Source of the DNA: Labia minor
Taxonomy: Eukaryota; Arthropoda; Insecta; Dermaptera; Spongiphoridae
NCBI GenBank assembly: GCA_963082975.1
Contig: OY720346.1
Location: forward strand, 31,056,720 to 31,120,719
Length of the DNA: 64,000 nt
Direction of reading: 5' to 3'
Positions 11,884-21,870 of this stretch are shown here, piece by piece; position 1 is the first letter of the stretch; every line of letters starts with the position of its first letter. The translations under genes and the position numbers were made by a program. Below the pieces are notes generated by a model. The model worked only from the letters and a program-made list of their open reading frames with translations. It searched no databases and was not told the DNA's origin.

Positions 11884-12206
11884 ATCTCGCAAATTTGAAT
11901 TGGATTAAATAACATATATTAATTTAAATTAAATTAAATTAATTCAATTATAAATTAAAATTAATAAATAATATTTATTAAACCAGCGAAAGTTTGGCTC
12001 TTTTTTGATGGCACCACGTCACATGTTGGCGCGTGAGATTTCCAGTGTTAAAAAAATTAATTCTGGTACTTTCAGCAATTCAATTTTCGATGTTGAGATT
12101 TTGATGTTTTTGATGTTATAAATAATATTTATTAAATTATAATTTAATTAATTTAATTTAATTTAAATTAATAAATATTATTTAATCAAATTCAAATTTG
12201 CGAGAT
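11884..12206. repeat. Foldback (RepB) element with long inverted arms
   Basis: Outer arms 11884-11912 and 12178-12206 are inverted copies matching at 28 of 29 positions (each contains CGCAAATTTGAAT or its complement). A+T-rich arms continue inward. The centre holds the RepB body with TTGGCTC...GATGGCACCACGTCAC, also found at 12228-12310 and 26998-27090. No coding potential. Confidence 0.75.
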
Positions 12207-12221
12207 AGTCGAGTGGATAGT

Positions 12222-12400
12222 GGAGTGTTTGGCTCTTTGTTGATGGCACCACGTCACGTGTTGGCGCGTGAGATTTCCAGTGTTAAAAAATTAATTCTGG
12301 TACTTTCAGCGATTCTATCAAGCTCAAATTCTATATATAGCAGTTTTATACAATTATTAATCCTGTGAAAAATTATCAAACATATATCTTTATTTTTATG
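12222..12400 (+). repeat. RepB body, partial second copy
   Basis: Repeats the body of the foldback element (TTTGGCTCTTTGTTGATGG, CACGTCACGTGTTGGCGCG, TTAATTCTGGTACTTTCAGC) and continues into the TATATATAGCAGTTTTATAC segment that is also present at 27105-27180. It ends at an AC microsatellite (12403-12426). Confidence 0.75.
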
Positions 12401-12402
12401 GT

Positions 12403-12485
12403 CACACACACACACACACACACACATATTTAAAAATTAATTTATTAAAATATATATTATATAATATATTATATATAGTATATAA

Positions 12486-12525
<40 letters not shown>
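12403..12525. repeat. AC then TA microsatellites
   Basis: A run of AC dinucleotides at about 12403-12426 and a long TA run at about 12490-12525, both within the insertion in the hAT. Confidence 0.9.
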
Positions 12526-12528
<3 letters not shown>

Positions 12529-12847
12529 GAAATTAATTTTAAATTATATAAATATATTAGAAATTAATTTAATATAATTTAACACATAATAATATATTTA
12601 AATATTTTATTTTATATATACATAATTTAGTAATACTGATTATTAATGTAAATATAAATAATAATATTTAATATGGCAAATATGTAAAATTTTGTAAAGA
12701 ATGTATCAGAAGTTTAGTGTCTAACATTCTGGCGTATTGCGCATGCGTATATCGGTCGGGTCGGTGTCGTTTTGGAATCTCACGCGAAATCTATATTTTT
12801 TCCCCATCCGCAAAAGTGCTCAAGGCCGCTAAAGAAGTTTTCACTTC

Positions 12848-12896
12848 AATAATTTAAAGATACAACTCGTTGAGAAATGAACTTATAATTAACATT
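12848..12896. repeat. 49-bp direct repeat, copy 2
   Basis: Exact duplicate of 11072-11120, marking the right border of the nested insertion. Confidence 0.95.
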
Positions 12897-13361
12897 TGCT
12901 TTAAAACTGTTTAAAACCCCAGAGTGGACGCTGACAATTTGGGTTTTTCCGGGTAAGACTGTCCCCTCCCCTGGTTTTCCCCAATAACAAAGTGAAAGAA
13001 AATTCCCTTATATGCCTCCCCTTCCGAGCCCCTAAGAGGGGTTATTTTAAAGGAACAATCGAAAAATGATTTTAAATGAATGAATGGATGAAAATTCAAA
13101 TTTTATATATAGTTTTTTATATATGTTTATTTATTCACAAAAAATTAATTGACATAATTATCAATTTAATAAAATAAAATAGTATTATTAATAGTATTAA
13201 ATTATAGCCGTAATTCTCTAGGAGGATATAGTTAAACAATGAACTTTAAATATTTATATATGTATATATTTTTACGATGATTTTTTTCCGAGGACCGCGG
13301 ACCCCCAGTAAAGGCTTCGCGGACCCCCAGGGGTCCGCGGACCACAGTTTAAGAACCACTG
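12897..13361 (-). promoter_or_regulatory. Right end of hAT: 5' terminal and promoter side
   Basis: Lies upstream of the minus-strand transposase gene. It holds unique sequence of moderate G+C (12900-13045), then the subterminal GGACCCCCAG repeats and GGTCCGCGG blocks (13296-13342) and the terminal inverted repeat ending at 13361. Transposase binding to such repeats is expected from the family. No TATA box was assigned. Confidence 0.5.
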
Positions 13362-13369
13362 TTATAAGT
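13362..13369. repeat. hAT target-site duplication, right copy
   Basis: TTATAAGT, identical to 8306-8313. Confidence 0.9.
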
Positions 13370-13372
13370 GAT

Positions 13373-13385
13373 ATATATTAAATTA
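13373..13385. repeat. SINE target-site duplication, left copy
   Basis: ATATATTAAATTA, repeated exactly at 13651-13663. Confidence 0.85.
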
Positions 13386-13650
13386 GGGGCAGCATGGCTG
13401 AGTGGGTAGAGTACTAGACTTCTACACAGGAAGCCTGAGTTCGAATCCCAGCATAGAACTCAAGATTATATATTTATTTAATTAATAAATTAATAAATAT
13501 AAAAATCTAATTCAATTTAACATCGGCTGCCCCACCGAAGAAGGCAAGGGGAAACCACTTCGGTCAAATTTTCCCATGAACACCCTATGACTCCTGTGGA
13601 GTTATTAGGGCCACGACACTTCCGCTAGGAAGTTATCGACAACGAAGAAG
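13386..13650 (+). mobile_element. tRNA-derived SINE
   Basis: A 265-bp element between perfect 13-bp target duplications. The head is tRNA-like: polymerase III box A TGGCTGAGTGG (13395-13405) and box B GAGTTCGAATCC (13437-13448), with a plausible T-arm. A short A+T-rich linker is followed by a non-tRNA middle domain containing CCGAAGAAGGCAAGGGGAAA (13536-13555), then a tail ending GACAACGAAGAAG. It has no poly-A tail, so it may rely on a partner LINE that recognises the 3' sequence. The middle domain may be one of the SINE core domains shared among invertebrates; this was not checked. It must have inserted after the hAT if its left duplication was made from the hAT flank. Confidence 0.88.
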
Positions 13651-13663
13651 ATATATTAAATTA

Positions 13664-14229
13664 TTTGGTAAAAAAAAAAATAATGTTAAGAGATGTGAGA
13701 ATATGAGAGGGAGTAATTTAGTTGAACTGGAATGACATACGCGTGCCGTATAGTGTGGAAGACAAGTTGACAACTAGACTAAGAGTCCTAGTTATTAATA
13801 TCATCATGGATAGGGCTGAAGGGTTTTTAATACTTGATTGGCCATTTCCTGGCGGACATAATCAGGTGGCCGTCCGCCACCCAGGAAGAACCAATCATCG
13901 CACGCGACAACACTCTAACCCACTCTTTGTCTCTCAACACACACACACACACACACACACATACACAATTTTGTTTCAATATAAATAAATAATTAAATAA
14001 AATTAAACATTTTAAACAAACACTTGTCAGCAAAATAATCTCAACATTTGAATTTTTTTTTATTTTTTCAAATTTTAATTCTTTAATTTTTATTTTTGAG
14101 TCTTTTATAAGCATTTATATAATTTTAAATAAATTTATATTAAATCATGTTGATTTTATCATAATCAAATAATAGTTTCAAGTATTGGCTCATTTTAAAA
14201 TTTCTTTTTTTTTCACGATTTTCTTGAAA
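13664..14229. other. Unassigned tract with small G+C-richer island
   Basis: Positions 13725-13935 are unusually complex (TGGCGGACATAATCAGGTGG, ACCCAGGAAGAACCAATC), followed by an AC microsatellite at about 13939-13962 and then A+T-rich DNA. No protein is supported. A possible conserved noncoding block. Confidence 0.4.
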
Positions 14230-15060
14230 TAATTATTTCAACTCGTAAGAAGTTTGTTTTTAGACCATTAAGCTTCTCAGACTTGCATTTACTAACATTT
14301 TTACCCAAAATGTCTCTCACGTTAGTATTGAGATTGGTGCTTCAAGATGGCTTTCCTAAAACTTCACCCAAAATTTATTTCATGATGACTTTAACCAGTT
14401 CGGTTCGGGTAATTGTCCTTCACTGAAAGGAAATTGTTCTCTTTAATGTGAGGACAAAAGGGACAACATGATTTTCAAGAACTTCGTCGATATATACGAC
14501 CTTGCAATAAGATCACCTTTCACAATGAAGGCAAATCTCCAGGATGATTCCACCCCATATCTTAACAGACCTTCATAAAATTAACTTTTTTAAGAGAAAT
14601 TAACTGCCGAATAATTTTCCATATTTTTTTCTTTCTTCTGTCTGGTGAGATCTAAGACAAAATCTAAATTTATTAGATAACTTCTATAGATTAATTGTCA
14701 AATATTGTCGAGAAAATTGGAGGCACCTATTCTGCAATTACCAAAGGACCAACCACTTTTTGGTCTATAAGGAAGAACCTTCTACAATAAGATCACTTGA
14801 TGGTTTTCCTTATCCTTCTCTTTTAATCTTCTCCTAATGGTTCTCTCGTTTGAATTGTGCTGCATTTCGGGCATTTACAGTTCATTTCTTTAGCTGTTCT
14901 ACGACAATCATGCAAAACATAGAGTTTCAAAAATTGATCATCTTTGGATGTAATAGACCTCTTTGGTGGATAAGGAAGACACTTGTACATCAAAGATCTT
15001 TTGTTTAATTCTTAGGAACTCTGGCAACATAACGAAAATGCAATTACTCTAGCAGCATAT
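14230..15060 (-). pseudogene. Decayed Tc1-like transposase
   Basis: An 830-bp tract of ordinary base composition in A+T-rich surroundings, with no long open frame. On the minus strand, pieces in shifting frames resemble a Tc1 transposase: TIRRRLKEKDK in the N-terminal DNA-binding part, ENHLLPFVL, KDNYPNRTG (the second catalytic aspartate region, normally DNDPKHT), and NLNTNVRDILGKNV (normally DLNPIENLWDIL). Several stops and frameshifts make it inactive. Terminal repeats were not found. Identification rests on short motifs only. Confidence 0.5.
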
Positions 15061-15693
15061 TTTGTGATTCTGTGTAAAATAATATTTTTTTATAAATTAT
15101 TATTTAGTTATAATAAAATGATTATAAATTCATTTAAAATTATATAAATACTTATAATATGCTCAAATTAAATAATTTATATATTTTAATCATTTTTTAA
15201 AATTCATTATTATTAATATTTCACAAATTGTGAGTCTATAAAAATAAACCACACACATAACTTATTAATATAAATAAAAAAAATAATAAATTGAAACATT
15301 TTTGTTTTGTTTAAATAATGTGGTAATAATAGATAGATAAGATCAAAAATATTAGTTCCTTTTGGAAAAATTTAATTGAAATATTATTAAGAATGAAAAA
15401 TTTTTGGGGTTTGTTGGGGTGATTAAGGGAGGACAAGTTTCTCTGGCATGTTTTTGTCAGGTGGGTCGGTTTTAAGTAGCCATCACAATACGTTATTCTA
15501 TTGTATGGCAATTGGTGGATAGTAGACAGAGGGTGGTTTGTTGTCTACCAGAACCTACTTTTCTTTACAATAAATATTTTCTTGGTCAAGGTTGTTTGTT
15601 CGGTGAACAAATGTAAAAAAAATATAAAAATTTTGTTTTTATAATTTATAATACATTACTCTTATATATTTTAAAAATTTAATTCATTTATAA
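15061..15693. other. A+T-rich tract, no gene seen
   Basis: Mostly A+T-rich. About 15400-15560 is more complex (GGTGATTAAGGGAGGACAAG, GTCAGGTGGGTCGGTTTTAA) but has no recognised feature. Confidence 0.5.
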
Positions 15694-16743
15694 TCTATAT
15701 ATATAAAGGAGAGTGTTTGTATGTATGTAATTTGTTTACTTTTTTGTTGTCATAGAAACAAAAAAAAAAAAGAAATTTCCGACACTTATGTATACACGTA
15801 ATGTATGATGGAATTGAGGCAGGAAATAAGATGGGGATTGAAATTAATAGGGATAAAACAAAATATTTAGTAAGAGAGAAAAACATTATTAACACACAAA
15901 GTCTTAACATACAAAATCTAGAATTTAAAAATGTGGAAAAATTTAAATACTTAAATTCTGTAATTACAAAGGATAATAATATTGGATAAGAATTTAAAGC
16001 GGGGTCGCAATTGGGGAACGTCTGTTATCATACAGTAAAGATGCTTAACTCATCAAAACTTTTATCAAAATGGATGAAAATTGAAATATTTAAAACAATT
16101 ATTTTGCCTGTTGTATTATATGGGTGGTCGAAGGTCTTGGGAGAAAGTAGATTTAGAGAATTTGATATTAGGATTGTTCGCAGCATTTTATGACCAAAGA
16201 ATTATGAGATCACCCGGCAATGGCAGAGATGGCATAACGAGGAATTGCATGACCTCTATGCATCTCCAGATATAGTTAAGGTTATTAAGGTTATAAAATA
16301 GAGAAGGCTGGGATCATGGCTAGAATGGTAGATTAAAGATCGGCGAAATATATTTGGAAAAACCGATTGGGAAACGTCCCGTGTGATTGGGAAGACCAAG
16401 AACGTGGTGAGTGGACAATGTAGGAAGGGACAGGGTAGGAGTTAGATGGTTATAGCTCAGACTTGGGGGTTACTTTTGAGATCCGTAGAGCCAGAGGGAT
16501 AGATAGATTGATATAACAAATACAATAGTAATATATAATTAATTTACTGATTAAATTAAAATATCTTTTAAATAAGAACACAAAAAGATATGATAATATA
16601 ATGTAATATACTGATTGCAACAAAATGGATGAGAACCTTTTACATACAGACTTTCAACAAAATACTATGTATTACTTCGGGGGTACAGGGGGCGGAGTCC
16701 CCGTCTAGATGAGAAGAGCGCCGAAGGCGCTCTGATCAGCTAG
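15694..16743 (+). mobile_element. Non-autonomous Helitron carrying a LINE fragment
   Basis: The 5' end TCTATATATATAAAGGAG is preceded by A. The 3' end is a G+C-rich hairpin at 16715-16733 (AGAGCGCC-GAA-GGCGCTCT), then 6 bases, then CTAG at 16740-16743, followed by T. TC at the start, hairpin plus CTAG at the end and insertion between A and T without target duplication are the Helitron signature. Length is 1050 bp. No Rep/helicase gene is present, so movement would need a helper. The same termini occur in reverse at 21871-22626. Confidence 0.88.
15801..16310 (+). pseudogene. Captured LINE reverse-transcriptase C-terminal fragment
   Basis: Two adjoining open pieces plus a broken continuation resemble the thumb and C-terminal region of a non-LTR reverse transcriptase: MGIEINRDKTKYLVRE, NVEKFKYLNSVIT, SKWMKIEIFKTIILPVVLYG and RWHNEELHDLYASPDIVKVI. 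Frameshifts and stops (for example at 15987 and 16193) break it. The catalytic YADD part is absent. It lies inside the Helitron in the same orientation, and the corresponding region occurs in the second Helitron, so it was probably captured once and then amplified. Confidence 0.8.
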
Positions 16744-19045
16744 TTTATAATAAAAACTGATACTTGTATTATTATTTAAAAATAGTTACTAATAATAAAT
16801 AAAGAAAACTTTAACAGATTTTTAAAAAGTTTCAAATAATTAATTAAATAAAAATTCCTCTTTTAATTTTTATAATAGTTATTAATGAACCAAATTAATG
16901 ATTGCTTGTTTTGTTTTGTTTGTTGAATATATATATATTTATATATATATAATTGGATGGGGGGGAGGGTTTCATTTAAACGCATTACTTGGAATTTTTT
17001 TTTGTATTAAACAAACAGGATAGCTTTCTTTTAGGGGCAATTAGTTTTGGAAAGGAGATCTGTTTTTTCTATTCAAAGTTGTTAAGCTAAGAATGAAAGA
17101 CCTCTCTCCCTTGTCCTCTACTTCCCTCCAATTAAATTCCCCAAATCTCGTAGAAAACAATCTGTGAATGTGTGTAAAGGACAAAAAAAATTGATTTTGG
17201 AAAAAAAGAAAATTATCCCCTTAACATACAACAATATTGAGTAGAATAAGAAATGGAATTTGATATTCTTTTTTTCTTATTAATTTATTATTATTATTAT
17301 TAATATAATTTTTTTTATAGATCTTTCATCATATTAACTATAAAAATTGAAATAATAACAAGATTCTTTTGCTTTATCTTAATTGTTTGTAGAGTGATAG
17401 GATAACTAAAGATAATAAAAATATACATTGAAGAAATTTAAGAAAAAATTATAAAAGTTAAATTTTATTTGTTTATATGATTTTATAGTTCTCTAGTTTT
17501 GGCTTAAACAGTCTCACCCCTCCATCCTTTTCATTCCTCTCCTATTTCTCTATCAAATTCATTGGTAATGTCTTCTTCCTATTAAATTGAATTGATCCCA
17601 TAAAAAGTCATTTGACATGCACTTTTTAAATATACTCATTATTAACAAAAAATCATAGAAAATTAAAAAATAATAAAATAGAATTAATTCACTTTTACGA
17701 CAAAATAATAAACAAAAAAAAATAATTAATTTATCTTCTGTTTGACCTGTGTCATGATTAAACAAAAAAATAAAGTAGAAAAAGAAATAAATGTGGCATG
17801 GAAAATTTTAGTAGAAGAAAAAGAAGTAGGCAGGTATAATAATAAATAAGAATGGTTGATGGAAAGAATAAAATCTAAGTAATGTACGTATGTGTGTGTG
17901 TGTGTGTGAGTAAGAAAGAGAGAGAGAGAAAGTCACATAAATGGACATTCATGGGAGAAGAAGAAAAAAAAGAGTTACAACGCGTTTTTGTGTTTCGCAA
18001 TACACATCCACCATCCACAATCCAAGACCTAATAGAGTCTATACTTGGAATTTTAGAAAATGCTCAACAATTTTCTATAAACAAACAAATCGAGAGAAAA
18101 AAAAAATCAACTCACCGATAGATTTATTTAGTTTATTTTAAAATAATAAAAATAAATTACAATTTCCACTTGAATGAGGTTATTAAGAAAGAAATTATAA
18201 AAAAAGTGTACAAATATTTCACCATATAAAAATCTAAAAATAGAAGATAATAGATAAAAATGATTCCCGAATAATTTTCTGAAAATAAACGATTAGAAAT
18301 CATTATATTAATATTAAGTATAATAAAAATAATATTAATTAATTAAATTTTAACGAAGAGTTACATGTAATTCGTCAGTGATAGGCATATAAATAAATGA
18401 TAAAAGTAAGGGAAATGTCAGAGATATACTATATATAATTTATATATAAAATAATATTTTTTATAAAATAATTTACCTTGATTTTATCATAATTAATATA
18501 ATAATGATATGATGATTATGATGATGATGGATCAAGATCATGAAATTGACTAATTATTATTTGTTTTTCCTTTTTATGTCTCAAGATACCACAAATTATA
18601 ATCAAGTATCACAAATAAAAAAAAAAACAAGATTTATCTTTCTACTTACTTAGATATTATATCATAAGTCTTTTAAAATGCATTATTCAATTCTTTTTCT
18701 TTTGTTTTTGTGTTTTTCTGTGATGGTGGTGATGGGGAATATGCCAACGCTTGACAATCTAAAGATAACAACTATTAGTAGTAATTGACTGACTTGTCGC
18801 CACAACTAACATTTAATATTTAATAAATTACGGATTATATACTAACAAATATTTCATTATTTGTATAAAATTGATATTCGTCATTAATGATTTCTATGAT
18901 ATTTTAACATTACTTTATATTTTAATGAATTTGACCGATTTAGCAAAACATTCTCCAATCAAGTTAAAATTTTGTAGGTATTTATATATAATACTATAAT
19001 AATAGTTATATAGAATTTTGTAGGCATATATATAATACTTAGAAA
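16744..19045. other. A+T-rich tract with low-complexity islands
   Basis: Holds a GT microsatellite (about 17891-17908), a GATG-type run near 18515-18530 and short C/T-rich islands (17095-17165, 17515-17570). No gene, RNA or repeat family is recognised. Confidence 0.5.
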
Positions 19046-19049
19046 ATTA

Positions 19050-19275
19050 GGAGGCAGCTAGTCGAGCGTGTAGCATAACAATTTTATACACTAGAAGTCG
19101 GCCTTCGATTCCAACTAAGAACAAATTTTTCTAATAAAATTCAATTTATTAAGATTCAAATTCAAATTCAATTAATTAAGAACACTTTCACGAAAGATTT
19201 TTGTGTTTGGGCATTGATCAAAAACTAATTCTAACCAAAGTTTCTAGGGTCTCGGAGCATGAATAATGATGAATA
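19050..19275 (+). mobile_element. Possible diverged tRNA-derived SINE
   Basis: GGAGGCAGCTAGTCGAGCGTG resembles a tRNA 5' part with box A. CGGCCTTCGATTCC (19100-19113) resembles box B at normal spacing. An A+T-rich linker and a more complex tail (about 19180-19275) follow, in the same layout as the SINE at 13386. No clear target duplication. It may be a different, older SINE family. Confidence 0.35.
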
Positions 19276-20022
19276 ATCTATGTCACATACAAGTGAGGCA
19301 CGACTCGATTTCCTGGGTTGTCGTATATCGTAGTGTATCTATTGTGCGCCAAAATTTTGTCAATTGTGTACACTATTTGGTTTATAAACCTCTAAATTTT
19401 CTTATGAGCTTTTCTGAACCCTTTATTAAAAAACCTGTAAATCTGAAAATATTATAGGACCCAAAAAGAGTGGAATGTCAAGTACTGTGCGAGAGGTCAA
19501 CCATGAAATAATAGAGAGATTAGTTTTAGTTTGGATAAATGAACGAGAAATAAAAAGAGATGTAACTAGTATGAATATCATTCAAAAGAATTCTTGAAAA
19601 AATTTTGGAAAATTGAAGGAAAAAAAATCTAAATTCGTCATCCAAGGAGTTAGAATTCAAGACTTGATTTGCAAATTTTAAAGGGAGTTCTGGAATTAAG
19701 CATATATTAATATATGGTGAGTCTCCGAAAAGTAATGAAAAGTAATGTCTCAAGTTTAGGGTCAACAAGAACAAATTAATCAATTTCTCATAATTCAATA
19801 GTAAATCCATGATCGGTTAACTAACATTTCGGATACCCACAACACTTGCGATTATATTCGTTAACCAATCTCCCACTGTATATATATAAAACTTGCACTA
19901 GGCCTTTTCAGACAAAATTCAACTTTAAGTTTCTCTAGCATTGCTGCCAACTTTTTTTCTTAGAAATAATTTATATAAATAATATTTTTTTATTTAAAAG
20001 GATGTATGGATCGTTATGGTAT
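19276..20022. other. Unassigned tract of mixed composition
   Basis: Sequence of moderate complexity at 19270-19870, with several short open frames and no recognisable domain. No gene can be supported, though it could be remnant of an element. Confidence 0.35.
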
Positions 20023-20385
20023 TCATTGCTGGAGATTTGCGAGTGATGCACCCCACTGAGTAGCAGGCAGAGGCTGCGTGACTGGTCTACTACCCCAACA
20101 GATAACATTGGTTTCAGGTGTATAGTGGTGTTTAAGGATTGGAGACTGATGGATGAGGGAGGTGAGGAATAGTGTAGAATTGGGTAGAGAGATAGAGAAA
20201 GGGGTGGGGGAGAGGGGAAGGGTGATAGCCATGCAGGTAGATAGATAGATAGGTAGGCAGGCAGGCGTGAGGAGAGCCACCTCAGGCGAGTACCCCGCCA
20301 GTCTCCTCCTCGTTAGCGCGGTCCTCCTAATATTAGAAGATGATAAATAAATCATTGACCTTTTTTTATCATCAGGCTGGGCCAA
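20023..20385 (-). other. G+C-richer island with a 120-codon open frame, unrecognised
   Basis: A frame of 120 codons is open on the minus strand, and the composition contrasts sharply with both flanks. The predicted product starts MAQPDDKKRSMIYLSSSNIR and then has TALTRRRLAGYSPEVALLTP; the middle is Pro/Leu/Ser-rich low complexity, with a GATA-type tetranucleotide run in the DNA (about 20238-20256). No domain is recognised. It could be a fragment of a repetitive element, an unannotated exon, or a chance frame in an island without stops. Confidence 0.35.
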
Positions 20386-20490
20386 TTTAAAAAAAAATAA
20401 TAATTATTTCATTTGATATTTAGAAAAATCAACTAAATTTTTTTTAAATACAAAATAAAAAAAAATAATAGAAATTTCAGTTTTAATTAA

Positions 20491-20538
<48 letters not shown>

Positions 20539-21870
20539 AACACACTTACTTTCTAAACATTTAATATAAAGAATAATATTAATTCTTTATAATATATATA
20601 TATATTTATCAAAATCGCACTAGTAAATTTTTTTTGTTATGAATTATTCTGCGAGTATAGGGCATATTTAATTTGTTCTGAAATATCTCTAAAAATATTT
20701 TTTTATTAATTCATTTATAAAAAAAAAAAATAGTAAAATAATATATCCACTCAAGTGGAATATTTTTATAAATCTAAAAATATTTTTTAATTAGAATTAA
20801 ATATATAATTTAGATATTTAAGATCGCGAATGAGAGATGCAATATTATTGAACAATTTATATTTATGAAAGGAAAACAATTCAGTAAATCAGAAAATTAT
20901 CAATACTGCGGAAGATATTACAAAAACTGATATGGGAGGTAATTAGGAGAGAATAAGAATTGAATAAAGTTGACAAAAGTTAGGAACGAATAAACGTACT
21001 AATCTCAACTTAATAACAAAATATAAACTTTCATTTTTTTTTGAGAAATTCTTATTTGAAAATAATTCCAACTTAAATAAATCCTCACACAATAGTTTTA
21101 ATTATAATTTAACCTTAATTTTTCAATTAAAATAATAATTTTATAAAATATCTAATTTTTATTTACTTTATGGACTTTTACCTATATAGTAATTATTTTC
21201 TAATTAATTTATTATTTAATTGAAAATTATGAAATCAATTTAAATTCTATGTTATTTATTCGTATTTTCGAATGATGAGTGTTTATGTTTGGTTAGAGAA
21301 AGAAAGAGAGAAAGAGAGAAAGAGGAGAAAGAGAGCATTCCATTCCATTCACAATAACTGAAGTTGAGTGATTTAACTGCACGAAGGTTTGCCTTCTCTG
21401 ACTCAAAAAACGAAGCAAAACCTTCGTATTTTTTTCATTAATGGAATTTCCGTTTTAATTGTTTCAATGTCAATAACCTCTCTTTAATCCTCACACCCCT
21501 AAAAATAACCCTTGTTAACCTACCTAAAAACTTGAAATTATTTTTTTATTCAAATATAATTTTTTAGGTAAATTTCTTTTTCTCCCCATTTTTTAACATT
21601 TATATTTTACAGTTTCGTAAAATTGATATTTTCAATATTATCAGATAGATACAGATGAATGATAGTAGTGAATTCTAGTATTGAATAACTCTAATTGAGA
21701 ATTTTTCAGAATTTATTAAATATTATAATAAATGGTGAGACTTGGTTACAAAAAAAAACATAAAATTCAAGGAGTTATATACTTACAAAGTAAATCCACT
21801 TTTAAATAATTTCTTAAATCAATCGTAATTAAAACCGATATTTTTTAGAAAAGTTGATAAATATATTATA
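20386..21870. other. A+T-rich tract with TA microsatellite and a hairpin
   Basis: A long TA run lies at about 20493-20535. A GAAA-type purine run lies at 21296-21335. An inverted repeat with ACGAAGGTTT and AAAACCTTCGT (21381-21428) follows. No gene is seen. Confidence 0.5.

Larger units (their letters stand above)
11121..12847. mobile_element. 1.7-kb composite insertion inside the hAT
   Basis: Bounded by the 49-bp repeats. Near its left end GAAGTGAAAACTT (about 11164-11176) is the inverse of AAGTTTTCACTTC at its right end (12835-12847). It holds a TCTG run with a CTACCCGTCCGATTGCTATG block (11339-11460), a foldback repeat (11884-12206), a second partial RepB body (12222-12400), AC and TA microsatellites, and a more G+C-rich right end (12720-12847). 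No intact coding frame. The mechanism of insertion is unknown. Confidence 0.6.
8314..13361 (-). mobile_element. Complete hAT (Buster-like) DNA transposon with nested insertion
   Basis: The left terminus is CATAGGTTCTTAAAC and the right terminus, read on the other strand, is CAGTGGTTCTTAAAC. Both ends continue into GGACCCCC-rich subterminal blocks typical of hAT elements. The 8-bp duplication TTATAAGT flanks it exactly. One transposase gene lies on the minus strand at 8700-10559, so the right end is the promoter side. Removing the inserted tract plus one 49-bp repeat (11121-12896) leaves about 3.27 kb, a normal size for an autonomous hAT. The intact frame and perfect target duplication suggest a young insertion. 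The derivative at 36818-37259 has the same termini. Confidence 0.92.

Noticed and set aside
13386-13460. Functional tRNA gene
   Set aside because: The tRNA-like part has poor acceptor pairing and is the head of a longer element with its own 13-bp target duplication, so it is a SINE.
21551-21573. TTTTTTAG|GTAAAT as a ratchet point
   Set aside because: TAG acceptor and weak donor; such words arise readily in A+T-rich DNA. Kept only as a possibility if RNA evidence appears.
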